Assembly: GCF_050529585.1 (NCBI RefSeq)
Contig: NZ_CP172882.1
Location: 1,364,001 to 1,428,000, forward strand
DNA: 64,000 nt
Source: Enterococcus_D sp050529585
GTDB taxonomy: Bacteria > Bacillota > Bacilli > Lactobacillales > Enterococcaceae
Direction: 5' to 3'
In this document: positions 35,395 through 45,600 of the stretch, one piece after another
Numbering within the stretch: position 1 is the stretch's first letter
Layout: every line of letters starts with the position of its first letter
Program-made: the position numbers and the translations under genes
The notes under the pieces: model-generated
The model's database searches: none
The model's input: only the letters and a program-made list of their open reading frames with translations
What the model was told of the DNA's origin: nothing

Positions 35395-36481
35395 CTGTTT
35401 ATTTTTGTTGACAACTATGTTCCTATTGAGCGGTTGTGGTAATCTCGAAAAAGGGATCACCAATATCGATCAAGGCGATGTGACGACTGGTGGCAACATT
35501 ACCACCGGTCGTATCGATAATAGTGTTTATCAAGCCGTGATGACGGAGGGAAAATATCAGACCAGTGCTGCCCGGAAATTAAACGCTGAAAATTTGAATA
35601 ATGGTTTTAATCAAGCCAATTTTGAGAATGGCTTATTGCGGTTGTCGTATGATACCTTTTCCGTTGATAATCACTATTTCCAAGAAGGACAATATATTGC
35701 TGCAGATACCATTAAAAACTGGTTGAAACGTGCAACGGATGATGAAGACAACCAGGGATTGAACCCGGCTGATCAAGAGGAACCAATTATTTTCCAGCAA
35801 TTGCTGGAGCATAACTTTTTGCAAGAAGATGGTAAGACGCTGGCAGGCATTAGTTTAGGTTTTGCTTTTAATAGTGTCTACTACGGCAGTGAGGAAACGA
35901 TGACAGTCTCAAGAGATGCGTTGATGGCAAATGCACGGAAAACTGTGAATACAGTTTTGACCTATGTACGTCAAATAGAAGGCCTTTCAGCCGTTCCTAT
36001 CGTGATTGGCTTATTTGAACAAAGCGCCAAGAATGATCCCGCTGGCGGGAATTATATTTATCAAGCAGTGAGTACTGATGGCGGTACGACCATTGATCAA
36101 TTTGAGAAGGTCAGTGAAGCACATCTTACATTGCCAGTTGCTTCGGGCACCTCAAATGCGGCAACAGATGATGGTTTAAATAGTAAATTCACCACCTTTA
36201 GAGATGTGATCGTTTCCTTTTTCCCGGATTTGGCGGGTGTCAGCGGGAAAGTGTACTATGTGGATGATCAGATTCAAAAGTTAGTGATTACGATTGATTC
36301 TAATTACTACAGCAAAACAGAAGTAACGAGTTTCACACAGTATGTCGGTAAACAAATAGAAACGGTTTTCAGTGAAGTCCCAGGTGTGATCGAAGTGCAG
36401 ATTGGATCGATCACAGGACAGCAAGCCTTTCTTTCAAGAGAAGCGGGCGCAGAAACGATTTCTAGTTTTGTTTTCAATTAA
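35384..36481 (+). CDS. camS: CamS-family sex pheromone lipoprotein
   Basis: A 365-residue lipoprotein. The signal peptide is MKRNCLFLLTTMFLLSG with lipobox LLSGC, Cys18 being lipidated. The rest is the CamS domain, rich in Asn and Asp. In enterococci and staphylococci the C-terminal end of such signal peptides is released by Eep-type cleavage as a plasmid-mating pheromone. The eight residues before Cys18 are TTMFLLSG. The ATG at 35384 overlaps the ligA end by 11 bases with GGTGG upstream; the longer frame from 35357 would bury the signal peptide. ligA-camS-gatCAB is a conserved Bacilli order. Confidence 0.92.
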   Translation: MKRNCLFLLTTMFLLSGCGNLEKGITNIDQGDVTTGGNITTGRIDNSVYQAVMTEGKYQTSAARKLNAENLNNGFNQANFENGLLRLSYDTFSVDNHYFQEGQYIAADTIKNWLKRATDDEDNQGLNPADQEEPIIFQQLLEHNFLQEDGKTLAGISLGFAFNSVYYGSEETMTVSRDALMANARKTVNTVLTYVRQIEGLSAVPIVIGLFEQSAKNDPAGGNYIYQAVSTDGGTTIDQFEKVSEAHLTLPVASGTSNAATDDGLNSKFTTFRDVIVSFFPDLAGVSGKVYYVDDQIQKLVITIDSNYYSKTEVTSFTQYVGKQIETVFSEVPGVIEVQIGSITGQQAFLSREAGAETISSFVFN

Positions 36482-36503
36482 CTATGATAATTTTCAATTT
36501 CTA

Positions 36504-36533
36504 TTTCATGAATCATGAAAAAAATGATACAAT
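36504..36533 (+). promoter_or_regulatory. Promoter of gatCAB with a palindrome
   Basis: TGATACAAT (36525-36533) is an extended -10. A perfect palindrome TTTCATGA-A-TCATGAAA (36504-36520) covers the -35 region. The 1-base centre rules out an RNA hairpin of that form, so a DNA-binding site is the simpler reading. Confidence 0.6.
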
Positions 36534-36586
36534 ACATTGGAAAAACGCAAAACGTATGTTACGGATGCAAGAAAGAGGAGGATTTT

Positions 36587-36892
36587 ATGGCGATCAGCGA
36601 AGAACAAGTCAAACACGTTGCCAAACTAGCAAAACTTTCATTCTCAGATGATGAATTACATGAGTTTACTTCTCAGCTAGGAAAAATTATCGATATGGTA
36701 GAAACACTTGAGGAAGTAGATACTCAAGGTGTGCCATTTACGTCAAATGTTGCGGAAACGATCAATGTCATGAGAGAAGATGTAACCATCGGCGGATGGG
36801 ATCGGGATGAATTGATGAAGAATGTACCAGAATCAGAAGATGGCTTTATCAAAGTGCCTGCGATTATTGACAATGGGGAGGCCGGTGCCTAA
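36587..36892 (+). CDS. gatC: Glu/Asp-tRNA amidotransferase subunit C
   Basis: A 101-residue scaffold subunit beginning MAISEEQVKHVAKLAKLSFSDDEL, the usual GatC start. It wraps round GatA and helps assemble GatCAB, which converts Glu-tRNAGln (and Asp-tRNAAsn) to the correct aminoacyl-tRNA. The start at 36587 has GAGGAGG about 6 bases upstream; the longer frame from 36515 covers the promoter. The stop overlaps the gatA start by one base (TAATG). Confidence 0.95.
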   Translation: MAISEEQVKHVAKLAKLSFSDDELHEFTSQLGKIIDMVETLEEVDTQGVPFTSNVAETINVMREDVTIGGWDRDELMKNVPESEDGFIKVPAIIDNGEAGA

Positions 36893-38364
36893 TGACTGAA
36901 TTATTTAACAAAAGTATCGAAGAATTGCATACTTTATTGATTTCCAAAGAAATCACTGCAACAGATTTGACAAGTGAGACATTTGCACGAATCAAAGATA
37001 CTGAACCGCAAATCGATGCTTTCTTGGCATTAAATGAAGAAAAAGCGCATGCGTTAGCGCAAGCAATCGATCGAAAAGGCATTACTGAGAGCAATGTTTT
37101 ATCTGGTATTCCCATCGGAATCAAAGACAATATCGTCACCAAAGATATTCGAACAACAGCAGCTTCAAAAATTTTAGGTAATTTTGATCCGATTTATGAT
37201 GCAACAGTCATGGATAAAGTGTACCAAGCTGATTTGATTCCAGTTGGTAAATTGAACATGGATGAATTTGCTATGGGTGCAAGTACCGAAACCTCTTACT
37301 TTAAGAAGACAAAAAATGCGTGGGATCAAACCAAAGTACCCGGTGGTTCTTCTGGTGGTTCTGCTGCAGCAGTTGCTGCTGGACAAGTACCAGTTTCTTT
37401 AGGAAGTGATACGGGTGGTTCCATCCGCCAACCAGCTGCCTTCAACGGAATCGTGGGGCTAAAACCCACCTATGGACGGGTATCTCGTTATGGTTTGATT
37501 GCTTTTGCTTCCTCATTAGATCAAATCGGACCTATGACACGTACGGTCAAAGACAATGCGTTAGTATTGAATGCTATCAGCGGTTTTGACGCGAAAGATG
37601 GCACTTCATCAGGTGCTTCAGTCCCTGATTTTGCTGCTGGCTTGACTGGTGACATCAAAGGAATGAAAATTGCCTTGCCAAAAGAATATTTGGGTGAAGG
37701 CATTCAACCAGGCGTTCGCGAAGCGATTTTGAAAGCAGCAGATACATTCAAGGCTTTAGGCGCAACGGTGGAAGAAGTCAGCTTACCTCATTCTAAATAT
37801 GGTGTGGCTGTTTATTACATCATTGCCTCTTCTGAAGCAAGTTCAAATCTGCAACGTTTTGACGGTATCCGTTATGGTTATCGGTCTGAGAATGTTTCTA
37901 ATTTGGAAGATGTGTATGTCAATTCAAGAAGTGAGGGCTTTGGTGAAGAAGTCAAACGCCGAATCATGTTGGGTACCTTCTCATTGAGTGCCGGTTACTA
38001 TGATGCTTATTTCAAAAAAGCGGGTCAAGTTCGGACCTTGATCAAGCAAGACTTCGACAAAGTATTCAGCAAATATGATTTGATCATTGGACCAGCTTCT
38101 CCAACAGTGGCATTTGGGATCGGTGAAAACATCAATGACCCAATCACCATGTATTTGAATGATATTTTGACGATTCCAGTGAACTTGGCAGGCTTACCAG
38201 GAATGTCGATTCCTGCTGGATTCTCAGAAGGCTTACCTGTTGGATTGCAGATCATCGGTAAACATTTCGATGAAGCAACGATGTATAAAGCTGCCTATGC
38301 ATTCGAACAAGCGACTGATTTTCATACCAAACAACCAGTGATTTTAGGAGGGGACAACGCATGA
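36892..38364 (+). CDS. gatA: Glu/Asp-tRNA amidotransferase subunit A
   Basis: A 490-residue amidase-signature subunit that hydrolyses glutamine to supply ammonia. The Ser-cisSer-Lys region is visible: GGSSGGSAAAVAAG near residues 151-164 and SLGSDTGGSIRQPAAF near 171-186. Ammonia is channelled to GatB. It is translationally coupled at both ends, overlapping gatC by one base and gatB by four (ATGA). Confidence 0.97.
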   Translation: MTELFNKSIEELHTLLISKEITATDLTSETFARIKDTEPQIDAFLALNEEKAHALAQAIDRKGITESNVLSGIPIGIKDNIVTKDIRTTAASKILGNFDPIYDATVMDKVYQADLIPVGKLNMDEFAMGASTETSYFKKTKNAWDQTKVPGGSSGGSAAAVAAGQVPVSLGSDTGGSIRQPAAFNGIVGLKPTYGRVSRYGLIAFASSLDQIGPMTRTVKDNALVLNAISGFDAKDGTSSGASVPDFAAGLTGDIKGMKIALPKEYLGEGIQPGVREAILKAADTFKALGATVEEVSLPHSKYGVAVYYIIASSEASSNLQRFDGIRYGYRSENVSNLEDVYVNSRSEGFGEEVKRRIMLGTFSLSAGYYDAYFKKAGQVRTLIKQDFDKVFSKYDLIIGPASPTVAFGIGENINDPITMYLNDILTIPVNLAGLPGMSIPAGFSEGLPVGLQIIGKHFDEATMYKAAYAFEQATDFHTKQPVILGGDNA

Positions 38365-39791
38365 ACTTCGAAACAGTCATTGGGCTTGAAGTCCACGTAG
38401 AATTAAAAACCGAATCGAAAATTTTCTCTCCAGCACCTGCGCATTTTGGTGCGGAGCCAAACAGCAACACCAATGTCATCGATTGGGGTTATCCAGGTGT
38501 ACTGCCAGTGATGAACAAGGCAGCAATTGAATTTGGAATGAAAGCAGCGTTGGCTTTAAATTGTGAGATTTCAAAAGAAACGCATTTCGACCGCAAAAAT
38601 TATTTTTATCCAGATAATCCAAAAGCCTATCAAATTTCTCAATTTGATCAACCAATTGGCCATGACGGCTGGATTGAGATCGAAGTAGAAGGCAAAAAGA
38701 AAAAGATTCGGATCGAACGCGTCCATTTAGAGGAAGATGCGGGTAAAAACATGCACGGAAAAGGCGGCTATTCGTATGTCGACTTAAACCGTCAAGGGAC
38801 ACCGTTGATCGAAATCGTATCTGAAGCGGATATGCGTTCACCAGAAGAAGCTTATGCTTATTTAGAAGCCTTGCGCTCAATTATCTTATTTACCGAAGTT
38901 TCTGATGTCAAAATGGAAGAAGGGTCAATGCGCTGTGACGCCAATATTTCATTGCGCCCATATGGTCAAGAAGCTTTCGGTACCAAAACCGAATTGAAGA
39001 ACCTGAACTCAATGTCTTTCGTCAAGAAAGGTTTAGCTTTTGAAGAAAAACGTCAAGCCAAGGTTCTATTATCAGGTGGCGAGATCCAACAAGAAACGCG
39101 CCGATTTGATGAAGCAACCAGCAAAACTTTGTTGATGCGTGTCAAAGAAGGTTCATCTGACTATCGTTATTTCCCAGAGCCAGATATTCCTCGCTTTGTG
39201 ATCGACGACGAATGGATCGAACGCGTCCGTGAAGGTTTGCCGGAAATGCCGCAAAAACGCCGGGCTCGTTATATTTCAGAGTTGGGATTGCCTGAGTATG
39301 ACGCAATGGTCTTGACCTTGACAAAAGAAATGTCTGATTTCTTTGAAGCGTCGATCGATGCAGGAGCAGATCCTAAGCAAGCATCAAACTGGTTGATGGG
39401 TGAAGTTTCCGCTTATTTGAACAGTGAAAAAATCGAGCTGCCAGATACCAAATTAACACCAGACAACTTAGCTGGGATGATCCGTTTGATCGAAGATGGC
39501 ACCATCAGTTCAAAAATCGCCAAAAAAGTCTTTAAAGAATTGATCACAAATGGCGGAAATGCCGATGAAGTGGTGAAAGCAAAAGGCTTGATTCAATTGT
39601 CTGATCCGGCACAATTGTTACCAATGATCAATGACGTTTTAGATCAAAACCAACAGTCTGTCGATGATTTCAAGAATGGGAAAGACCGTGCGGTAGGTTT
39701 CTTAGTCGGTCAAATCATGAAAGCAACAAAAGGACAAGCCAATCCTGGCATCGTCAATAAGTTGTTGCAAGAAGAATTAGCAAAACGATAA
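38361..39791 (+). CDS. gatB: Glu/Asp-tRNA amidotransferase subunit B
   Basis: A 476-residue subunit with the kinase/transamidase domain (VIGLEVHVELKTESKIFSPA at the N-terminus; HLEEDAGK) and a C-terminal YqeY-like helical tail that grips tRNA (from about residue 330). It phosphorylates the misacylated Glu and transfers ammonia to it. It overlaps gatA as ATGA. A lipid kinase gene follows after 10 bases, probably in the same transcript. Confidence 0.97.
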   Translation: MNFETVIGLEVHVELKTESKIFSPAPAHFGAEPNSNTNVIDWGYPGVLPVMNKAAIEFGMKAALALNCEISKETHFDRKNYFYPDNPKAYQISQFDQPIGHDGWIEIEVEGKKKKIRIERVHLEEDAGKNMHGKGGYSYVDLNRQGTPLIEIVSEADMRSPEEAYAYLEALRSIILFTEVSDVKMEEGSMRCDANISLRPYGQEAFGTKTELKNLNSMSFVKKGLAFEEKRQAKVLLSGGEIQQETRRFDEATSKTLLMRVKEGSSDYRYFPEPDIPRFVIDDEWIERVREGLPEMPQKRRARYISELGLPEYDAMVLTLTKEMSDFFEASIDAGADPKQASNWLMGEVSAYLNSEKIELPDTKLTPDNLAGMIRLIEDGTISSKIAKKVFKELITNGGNADEVVKAKGLIQLSDPAQLLPMINDVLDQNQQSVDDFKNGKDRAVGFLVGQIMKATKGQANPGIVNKLLQEELAKR

Positions 39792-39801
39792 GAGGCTAGC
39801 C

Positions 39802-40857
39802 ATGAAGAGAGCAAGAGTGATCTATAATCCGACATCTGGGAAAGAACTGATCCGTAAACATTTGGCCGATATTCTAGATGTATTGGAATCAGCGGGGTAT
39901 GAAGCAAGTGCCTTCGCGACGACCGCCGCCCCATTTTCTGCCCGCGATGAAGCCAGCAGAGCCGGCAACGCCGGCTTTGATTTGGTGGTCGCGGCTGGTG
40001 GAGATGGTACGATCAATGAAGTCGTCAATGGAATCGCACCTTTACAAGTTCGCCCAAAGATGGCAATCATTCCTGGGGGTACCACCAATGATTATGCCCG
40101 CGCATTGAAAATTCCCAGAAATGATATCAAGGCAGCTGCTGAAGTCATCTTAAAACAGCAGACGGTCAAAATGGATATCGGTAAAACTCCCAACACATAT
40201 TTTATCAATATTGCGGCTGGTGGGCATTTAACTGAATTGACGTATGATGTCCCATCTGAGTTGAAAAGCGTTTTTGGTTATTTGGCTTATCTGGCCAAAG
40301 GCGCAGAACTTTTGCCTCGAGTCAAACCAATCAAAATGCACTTGAAGTATGAAGATGGGGAATACATTGGCGGTGCATCAATGTTTTTCTTGGGATTGAC
40401 CAACTCTGTTGGCGGTTTTGAGCAAATTGCTCCAGATGCCAAGCTGGATGACGGTAAGTTCTCATTGATCATCGTGAAGACAGCCAATATTTTTGAGATC
40501 GTTCATTTATTGGCGCTAATGATGAATGGTGGGAAACATATCAATGATCGACGGTTGATTTATACCAAGACGTCGTTTCTTGAAGTCGATGCGCCAGAGC
40601 AAACCAATCGCTTGATGATCAATTTGGATGGCGAATATGGTGGTGATGCCCCGATGCGTTTTGAAAACTTGCATAATCATATCGAGTTTTTTGCTAACGT
40701 TGATCAAATTCCTGATCAAGCAGTTGTCGGGGATCAAAGTTATCAAGAAATCAGTGAAGGCTTCATTAAAGAAGTCGAACGTTTATCTGATGAAGATATC
40801 AACGGTGACGGCAGAATTGGTGATGATAGCGAGGATGAAATCAAATCTGATCAGTAG
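39802..40857 (+). CDS. dagK: Diacylglycerol kinase (DgkB/DagK family)
   Basis: A 351-residue soluble lipid kinase. The nucleotide-binding signature AAGGDGTINEVVNG lies near residues 62-75 and the second motif IPGGTTNDYAR near 92-102. It should recycle diacylglycerol, released by lipoteichoic acid synthesis, to phosphatidic acid. The C-terminal ~30 residues are strongly acidic, ending DINGDGRIGDDSEDEIKSDQ, which includes an EF-hand-like DINGDGRIGDD loop. The ATG has GAGG about 10 bases upstream. Directly downstream of gatCAB, as in other Bacilli. Confidence 0.93.
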   Translation: MKRARVIYNPTSGKELIRKHLADILDVLESAGYEASAFATTAAPFSARDEASRAGNAGFDLVVAAGGDGTINEVVNGIAPLQVRPKMAIIPGGTTNDYARALKIPRNDIKAAAEVILKQQTVKMDIGKTPNTYFINIAAGGHLTELTYDVPSELKSVFGYLAYLAKGAELLPRVKPIKMHLKYEDGEYIGGASMFFLGLTNSVGGFEQIAPDAKLDDGKFSLIIVKTANIFEIVHLLALMMNGGKHINDRRLIYTKTSFLEVDAPEQTNRLMINLDGEYGGDAPMRFENLHNHIEFFANVDQIPDQAVVGDQSYQEISEGFIKEVERLSDEDINGDGRIGDDSEDEIKSDQ

Positions 40858-40888
40858 AACAGGCGACATTTGTCGTCTGTTCTTTTTT
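40857..40888 (+). terminator. Terminator after dagK
   Basis: GAACAGGCGACA / TGTCGTCTGTTC pair over 12 positions with one wobble and are followed by TTTTTT. Confidence 0.9.
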
Positions 40889-41196
40889 GTGGATTGTGGA
40901 AAAATGTACTGATTTTTTTTAGGAAAAGGTTGTTAAACTAGCCTTTATCAAATTCTATACTTTATGGAATATTAATGGTTGTTTCATATTTTGTATTTGT
41001 TTCACGGAGTCGCTTTTTTGCATTCAGCAATTTCCGAATAATAACAGGTATTTAATTATTAAAAAAAGTAAAAAACGAATGTTCAGAATTATAGGTAGAT
41101 AAAGTTCGTTTTTTCCCTGTAATATCTTTTTTCAATGGATGCAAATCAACAATAGAATATGCTATAATAATGAAACGAAGAAATGGGGGGACTGGG
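40889..41196. other. AT-rich spacer before ylaN with a weak hairpin and promoter
   Basis: No gene is seen. A perfect but A/T-heavy 10-bp stem (41070-41079 with 41105-41114, TTCGTTTTTT on the right) encloses 25 bases and could be a weak terminator of a short transcript. The ylaN promoter is an extended -10, TGCTATAAT, at 41160-41168. The rest shows nothing I can interpret. Confidence 0.5.
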
Positions 41197-41496
41197 ATGG
41201 AGCAAATCGATTCCGCAAAAGCGCTTGATCTGCTGAAAGATGATGCAGAAAGAATCAAAAAATTGATTCAAAATCAAGAAAATAGTTTATGTATTGCGCA
41301 ATGCAAAGCCTTTGAAGAAGTCGTCGATACCCAGATGTACGGGTTATCTCGACAAGTTGCCTTCGCGATTCGTTTAGGAATCGTCGATAATCAAACAGGT
41401 CAACAATTAATGGCAGATTTAGAAAAAGATCTGAACAAATTGTATAGCGATGTATATGAAGACCAACGAACAAATGAGATAGGCAAGGAGGCATAA
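41197..41496 (+). CDS. ylaN: YlaN family protein (DUF1507)
   Basis: A 99-residue small helical protein. The sequence MEQIDSAKALDLLKDDAERIKKLIQNQENSLC is typical of YlaN. Work in Bacillus and Staphylococcus ties YlaN to iron homeostasis through interaction with Fur. The ATG at 41197 is preceded by GGGGGG with about 6-base spacing. It ends 2 bases before the ftsW start codon, so the two are translated together; ylaN-ftsW-pyc is a conserved order in Firmicutes. Confidence 0.92.
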   Translation: MEQIDSAKALDLLKDDAERIKKLIQNQENSLCIAQCKAFEEVVDTQMYGLSRQVAFAIRLGIVDNQTGQQLMADLEKDLNKLYSDVYEDQRTNEIGKEA

Positions 41497-41498
41497 TC

Positions 41499-42662
41499 TT
41501 GCCGGAAAAAGTAAAAAAAAGACATTTATTAGATTATAGTATTTTACTACCTTATATTTTTATGTGTATCACAGGATTAATGATGGTCTATAGTTCCACA
41601 TCTTATGTGGCTATGACCGCAAAAAATCCCACAACTTCTGTATCTTATGTGATCAATCAAGCCATATTTTGGGTCTTAAGTTTGATCCTGATCATCATTA
41701 TGTACAAAATGAAGACGGATGTTTTTCGCAACAAGAAATTTGTCCAAATTGCCATGATCGTCATTTTAGTGTTGCTGATCGCTGCGTTCTTTTTTGAGCG
41801 CCGTAATGGTGCATTAGGATGGCTGTCGATTGCAGGGTTCTCGATTCAGCCTGCTGAATATCTGAAATTCATTGTTATTTGGTTTTTGGCAGTCACGCTA
41901 TCTTATCGTCAAAAAGGCATACAACAAGACTTTTTGAAAACAGTTTGGCGCCCAGTCGGTATTGTCCTAATTTATAGTGGGATTGTAGGATCTTATCCCG
42001 ACTTAGGTAATGCTGTGATCGTTATATTGTTGGCTTTTACAGTCTTGCTTTCAAGTGGATTGAATTATCTTTATACATTGATTCTAGGCGGCGCTGGTGT
42101 TGTCGCCAGTGGGTTGATTATTGCCATAGTACGACTGACCGGTGGAAAGTTTTTGCCAACGTATGTCTATAGCCGCTTTTCTTCTTACTTGAATCCATTT
42201 GCGGATGAATACAATACTGGCCATCAGATGGTCAATGGCTACTACGCGATGTTCAATGGTGGACTTTTTGGAAGAGGGTTGGGCAATAGTATCCAAAAAC
42301 GTGGTTTCTTAAATGAAGCGCATACCGATTATATTTTCTCGATCGTTATGGAAGAGTTAGGGTTGATTCCCTCTATCATTATTTTAGGGATTTTATTTTA
42401 TATGGTTGGCCGGATCTTTTTGATTGGCATTCGCTCTCGAGATCCGTTCAATTCGATGATGTGTATGGGGATCGGCATGTTGTTTATGTCTCAGATTTTC
42501 ATCAATTTAGGGGGCATCACTGGAATCATTCCACTGACTGGGATCACATTTCCGTTCCTAAGCCAAGGGGGATCCAGTTTGTTGATGCTGTCCATATGTA
42601 TTGGTTTTGTTTTGAACATCAGCGCCGATGAAAAGAGGAAAGAATATAGTTTAAATGATTGA
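41499..42662 (+). CDS. ftsW: FtsW, SEDS-family peptidoglycan glycosyltransferase
   Basis: A 387-residue SEDS protein with about ten membrane segments that polymerises lipid II at the septum with a class B PBP. Family motifs: LLPYIFMCITGLMMVYSSTSY at the start, FSIQPAEYLKF, YNTGHQMVNGYYAMFNGGLFGRGLGNS and a late TGITFPFLSQGGSS. The initiation codon is TTG at 41499: AAGGAGG sits 7 bases before it and no nearer in-frame ATG exists before the first membrane segment. Whether it is the division FtsW or elongation RodA is decided by context (next to ylaN and pyc). Confidence 0.93.
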   Translation: MPEKVKKRHLLDYSILLPYIFMCITGLMMVYSSTSYVAMTAKNPTTSVSYVINQAIFWVLSLILIIIMYKMKTDVFRNKKFVQIAMIVILVLLIAAFFFERRNGALGWLSIAGFSIQPAEYLKFIVIWFLAVTLSYRQKGIQQDFLKTVWRPVGIVLIYSGIVGSYPDLGNAVIVILLAFTVLLSSGLNYLYTLILGGAGVVASGLIIAIVRLTGGKFLPTYVYSRFSSYLNPFADEYNTGHQMVNGYYAMFNGGLFGRGLGNSIQKRGFLNEAHTDYIFSIVMEELGLIPSIIILGILFYMVGRIFLIGIRSRDPFNSMMCMGIGMLFMSQIFINLGGITGIIPLTGITFPFLSQGGSSLLMLSICIGFVLNISADEKRKEYSLND

Positions 42663-42683
42663 TCAATTGAATGGAGTGGTTAG

Positions 42684-45600
42684 ATGAAAAAAATTCTTGT
42701 TGCCAATCGCGGAGAAATCGCGATACGGGTTTTTCGCGCTTGTGCGGAACTAGGCATCAAAACGGTAGGGATCTATGCAGCTGAAGATGAATATTCAGTA
42801 CATCGCTTCAAAGCAGACGAAGCCTATTTAGTCGGTAAAGGCAAACGACCAATCGACGCCTATCTAGATATTGAAGATATTATTCGTACCGCAAAAAAAG
42901 CTGGCGCACAAGGAATCCATCCAGGTTATGGCTTTTTATCGGAAAACCTTGGCTTTGCGCAGCGCTGTGAAGAAGAAGGATTGATTTTCATCGGTCCATC
43001 TACCCACCATTTAGATATTTTTGGCGACAAGATCAAAGCCAAAGCTGCTGCGATTGAAGCAGGCATTCAATCGATTCCTGGATCCGATGGTCCTGTTGAA
43101 ACGATCGAAGAAGTCTTGGACTTTGCCCAAACACATGAATACCCAATTATGATCAAAGCAGCATTAGGCGGTGGGGGTCGTGGTATGCGGGTGGCACATG
43201 ATGAAAAAGAAGCCCGTGATGGCTATGAACGTGCCAAAAGTGAAGCCAAAGCAGCGTTTGGCAGTGACGAAGTTTATGTTGAAAAATATATCAGCAATCC
43301 AAAACATATCGAAGTACAGATTTTAGGGGATACACATGGGAATGTAGTTCATTTATTTGAACGTGATTGCTCTGTGCAACGACGTCATCAAAAAGTAGTG
43401 GAAGTGGCTCCTTGTGTGTCGATGGATCCTGCGCAAAGAGAAAAAATCTGCCAAGCTGCGGTTCAATTGATGAAGCATGTCGGTTATATCAACGCAGGTA
43501 CTGTTGAATTTTTGGTGGAAGGGGACAAATTTTACTTTATCGAAGTCAATCCCAGAGTCCAAGTGGAACATACCATCACTGAAATGATCACGAATCTTGA
43601 TATTGTGACATCGCAGATCCTGATTGCGCAAGGCAAGGATCTTCACAAAGAAATAGGGATCCCTCAGCAACAAGATATTCGTTTTGAAGGGGTAGCCATC
43701 CAATGCCGGGTCACGACTGAAGATCCAGCAAATCAATTTATGCCAGATACAGGGAAAATCGATACCTATCGGTCACCAGGCGGTTTTGGCGTACGTTTGG
43801 ATGTCGGGAATGCCTATGCCGGTGCAGTGGTGACACCATATTTTGATTCTCTATTAGTTAAAGTATGTACCCATGCAGCAACCTTTGATCAAGCAATCCA
43901 AAAAATGATGCGCTGCTTGAAAGAATTCAGAATCCGTGGCGTCAAAACCAATATTCTCTTTATGCGCAATGTGATCTCTCATCCAGCATTTCGTTCGGGA
44001 GAAGCCAAAACGACCTTTATCGACAATACACCAGAATTATTTGAGTTTCCGCGTATTCGTGATCGTGGCAACAAAACCATGAAATATATTGGTGAAATCA
44101 CGATCAATGGTTTCCCTGGTATTGAAAAACAAACGAAGCCCTATTACAATGAGCCACGTTTGCCGCAACATATTGAAACCCTGGATCATTTTACCAGCGC
44201 CAAACACATTTTAGACCAGCATGGTGCCGCAGCTGTTACGTCTTGGATCGGCGAACAAAAGAATGTGTTGCTAACAGATACCACATTCCGTGACGCCCAT
44301 CAAAGCTTGTTGGCAACCCGTGTTCGGACGCATGACTTCAAGAAAATTGCAGCTATGACAGAAGAAGCCATTCCGCAATTGTTCTCTAGTGAAATGTGGG
44401 GGGGCGCGACATTTGATGTTGCCTATCGTTTCTTGACAGAAGACCCTTGGGAAAGATTGAGAATGTTCCGCAAACGGATGCCAAATACGCTATTGCAAAT
44501 GCTCTTTAGAGGATCGAATGCTGTTGGGTATTCAAACTATCCTGATAACGTCTTAGTGGAATTCATCAAAGAAGCTGCTGATCAAGGCATCGATGTTTTC
44601 CGGATTTTTGATAGTTTGAATTGGATCCCGCAAATGGAGAAAAGTATTCAAGCGGTACGAGATACTGGGAAGATCGCGGAAGCAACGATTTGTTATACTG
44701 GTGATATCAATGACCCAACACGTCAAAAATATTCGGTCCAATATTACAAAGACATGGCCAAAGAACTGCAAAATCTTGGTGCCCATATCATCGCGATCAA
44801 AGATATGGCCGGCTTATTAAAACCGCAAGCGGCTTATCGTCTGATCAGTGAACTAAAAGATAGTATCGATGTTCCGATTCATTTGCATACCCACGATACT
44901 AGCGGTAATGGCATTATTACTTATTCAGCGGCAACAAAAGCCGGCGTCGATATTGTTGATGTCGCTATGTCTGCAGTCAGTGGAGCGACCAGTCAGCCAA
45001 GTATGAGCAGCTTGTATTATGCATTATTGCATGGCGATCGTTGTCCAGATATCAATGTGGACAACATTCAACAACTGAACCATTATTGGGAAGATGTGCG
45101 GATGTATTATCATGCGTTTGAAAATGGCTTGAACGCACCGCAAACTGAAGTGTATAAACATGAGATGCCTGGTGGTCAATACTCTAATCTGCAACAGCAA
45201 GCCAAAGCTGTGGGATTAGGCGAAAAATGGGATGAAATCAAAGAGGTCTACCATGAAGTCAACATGATGTTTGGTGATATCGTCAAAGTGACGCCTTCAT
45301 CAAAAGTGGTGGGAGATATGGCCTTATTCATGGTCCAAAACGGTTTGAGCGAGCAAGACATTTATGAGCAAGGTGATAACTTAAGTTTCCCAGAGTCAGT
45401 TGTAACGTTCTTCCAAGGGGAATTGGGTCAACCTGTCGGAGGATTTCCTGAAAAACTGCAAAAAATCATCTTAAAAGGACGACCAGCCTTCACAGAACGT
45501 CCAGGTGCTTTTGCAGAGCCAGTCAATTTTGATGTGGTCAAACAAGAGCTAGCCGAAAAAATCGGGTATCAGCCAAAGCAAGAAGAAGTGTTGAGCTACT

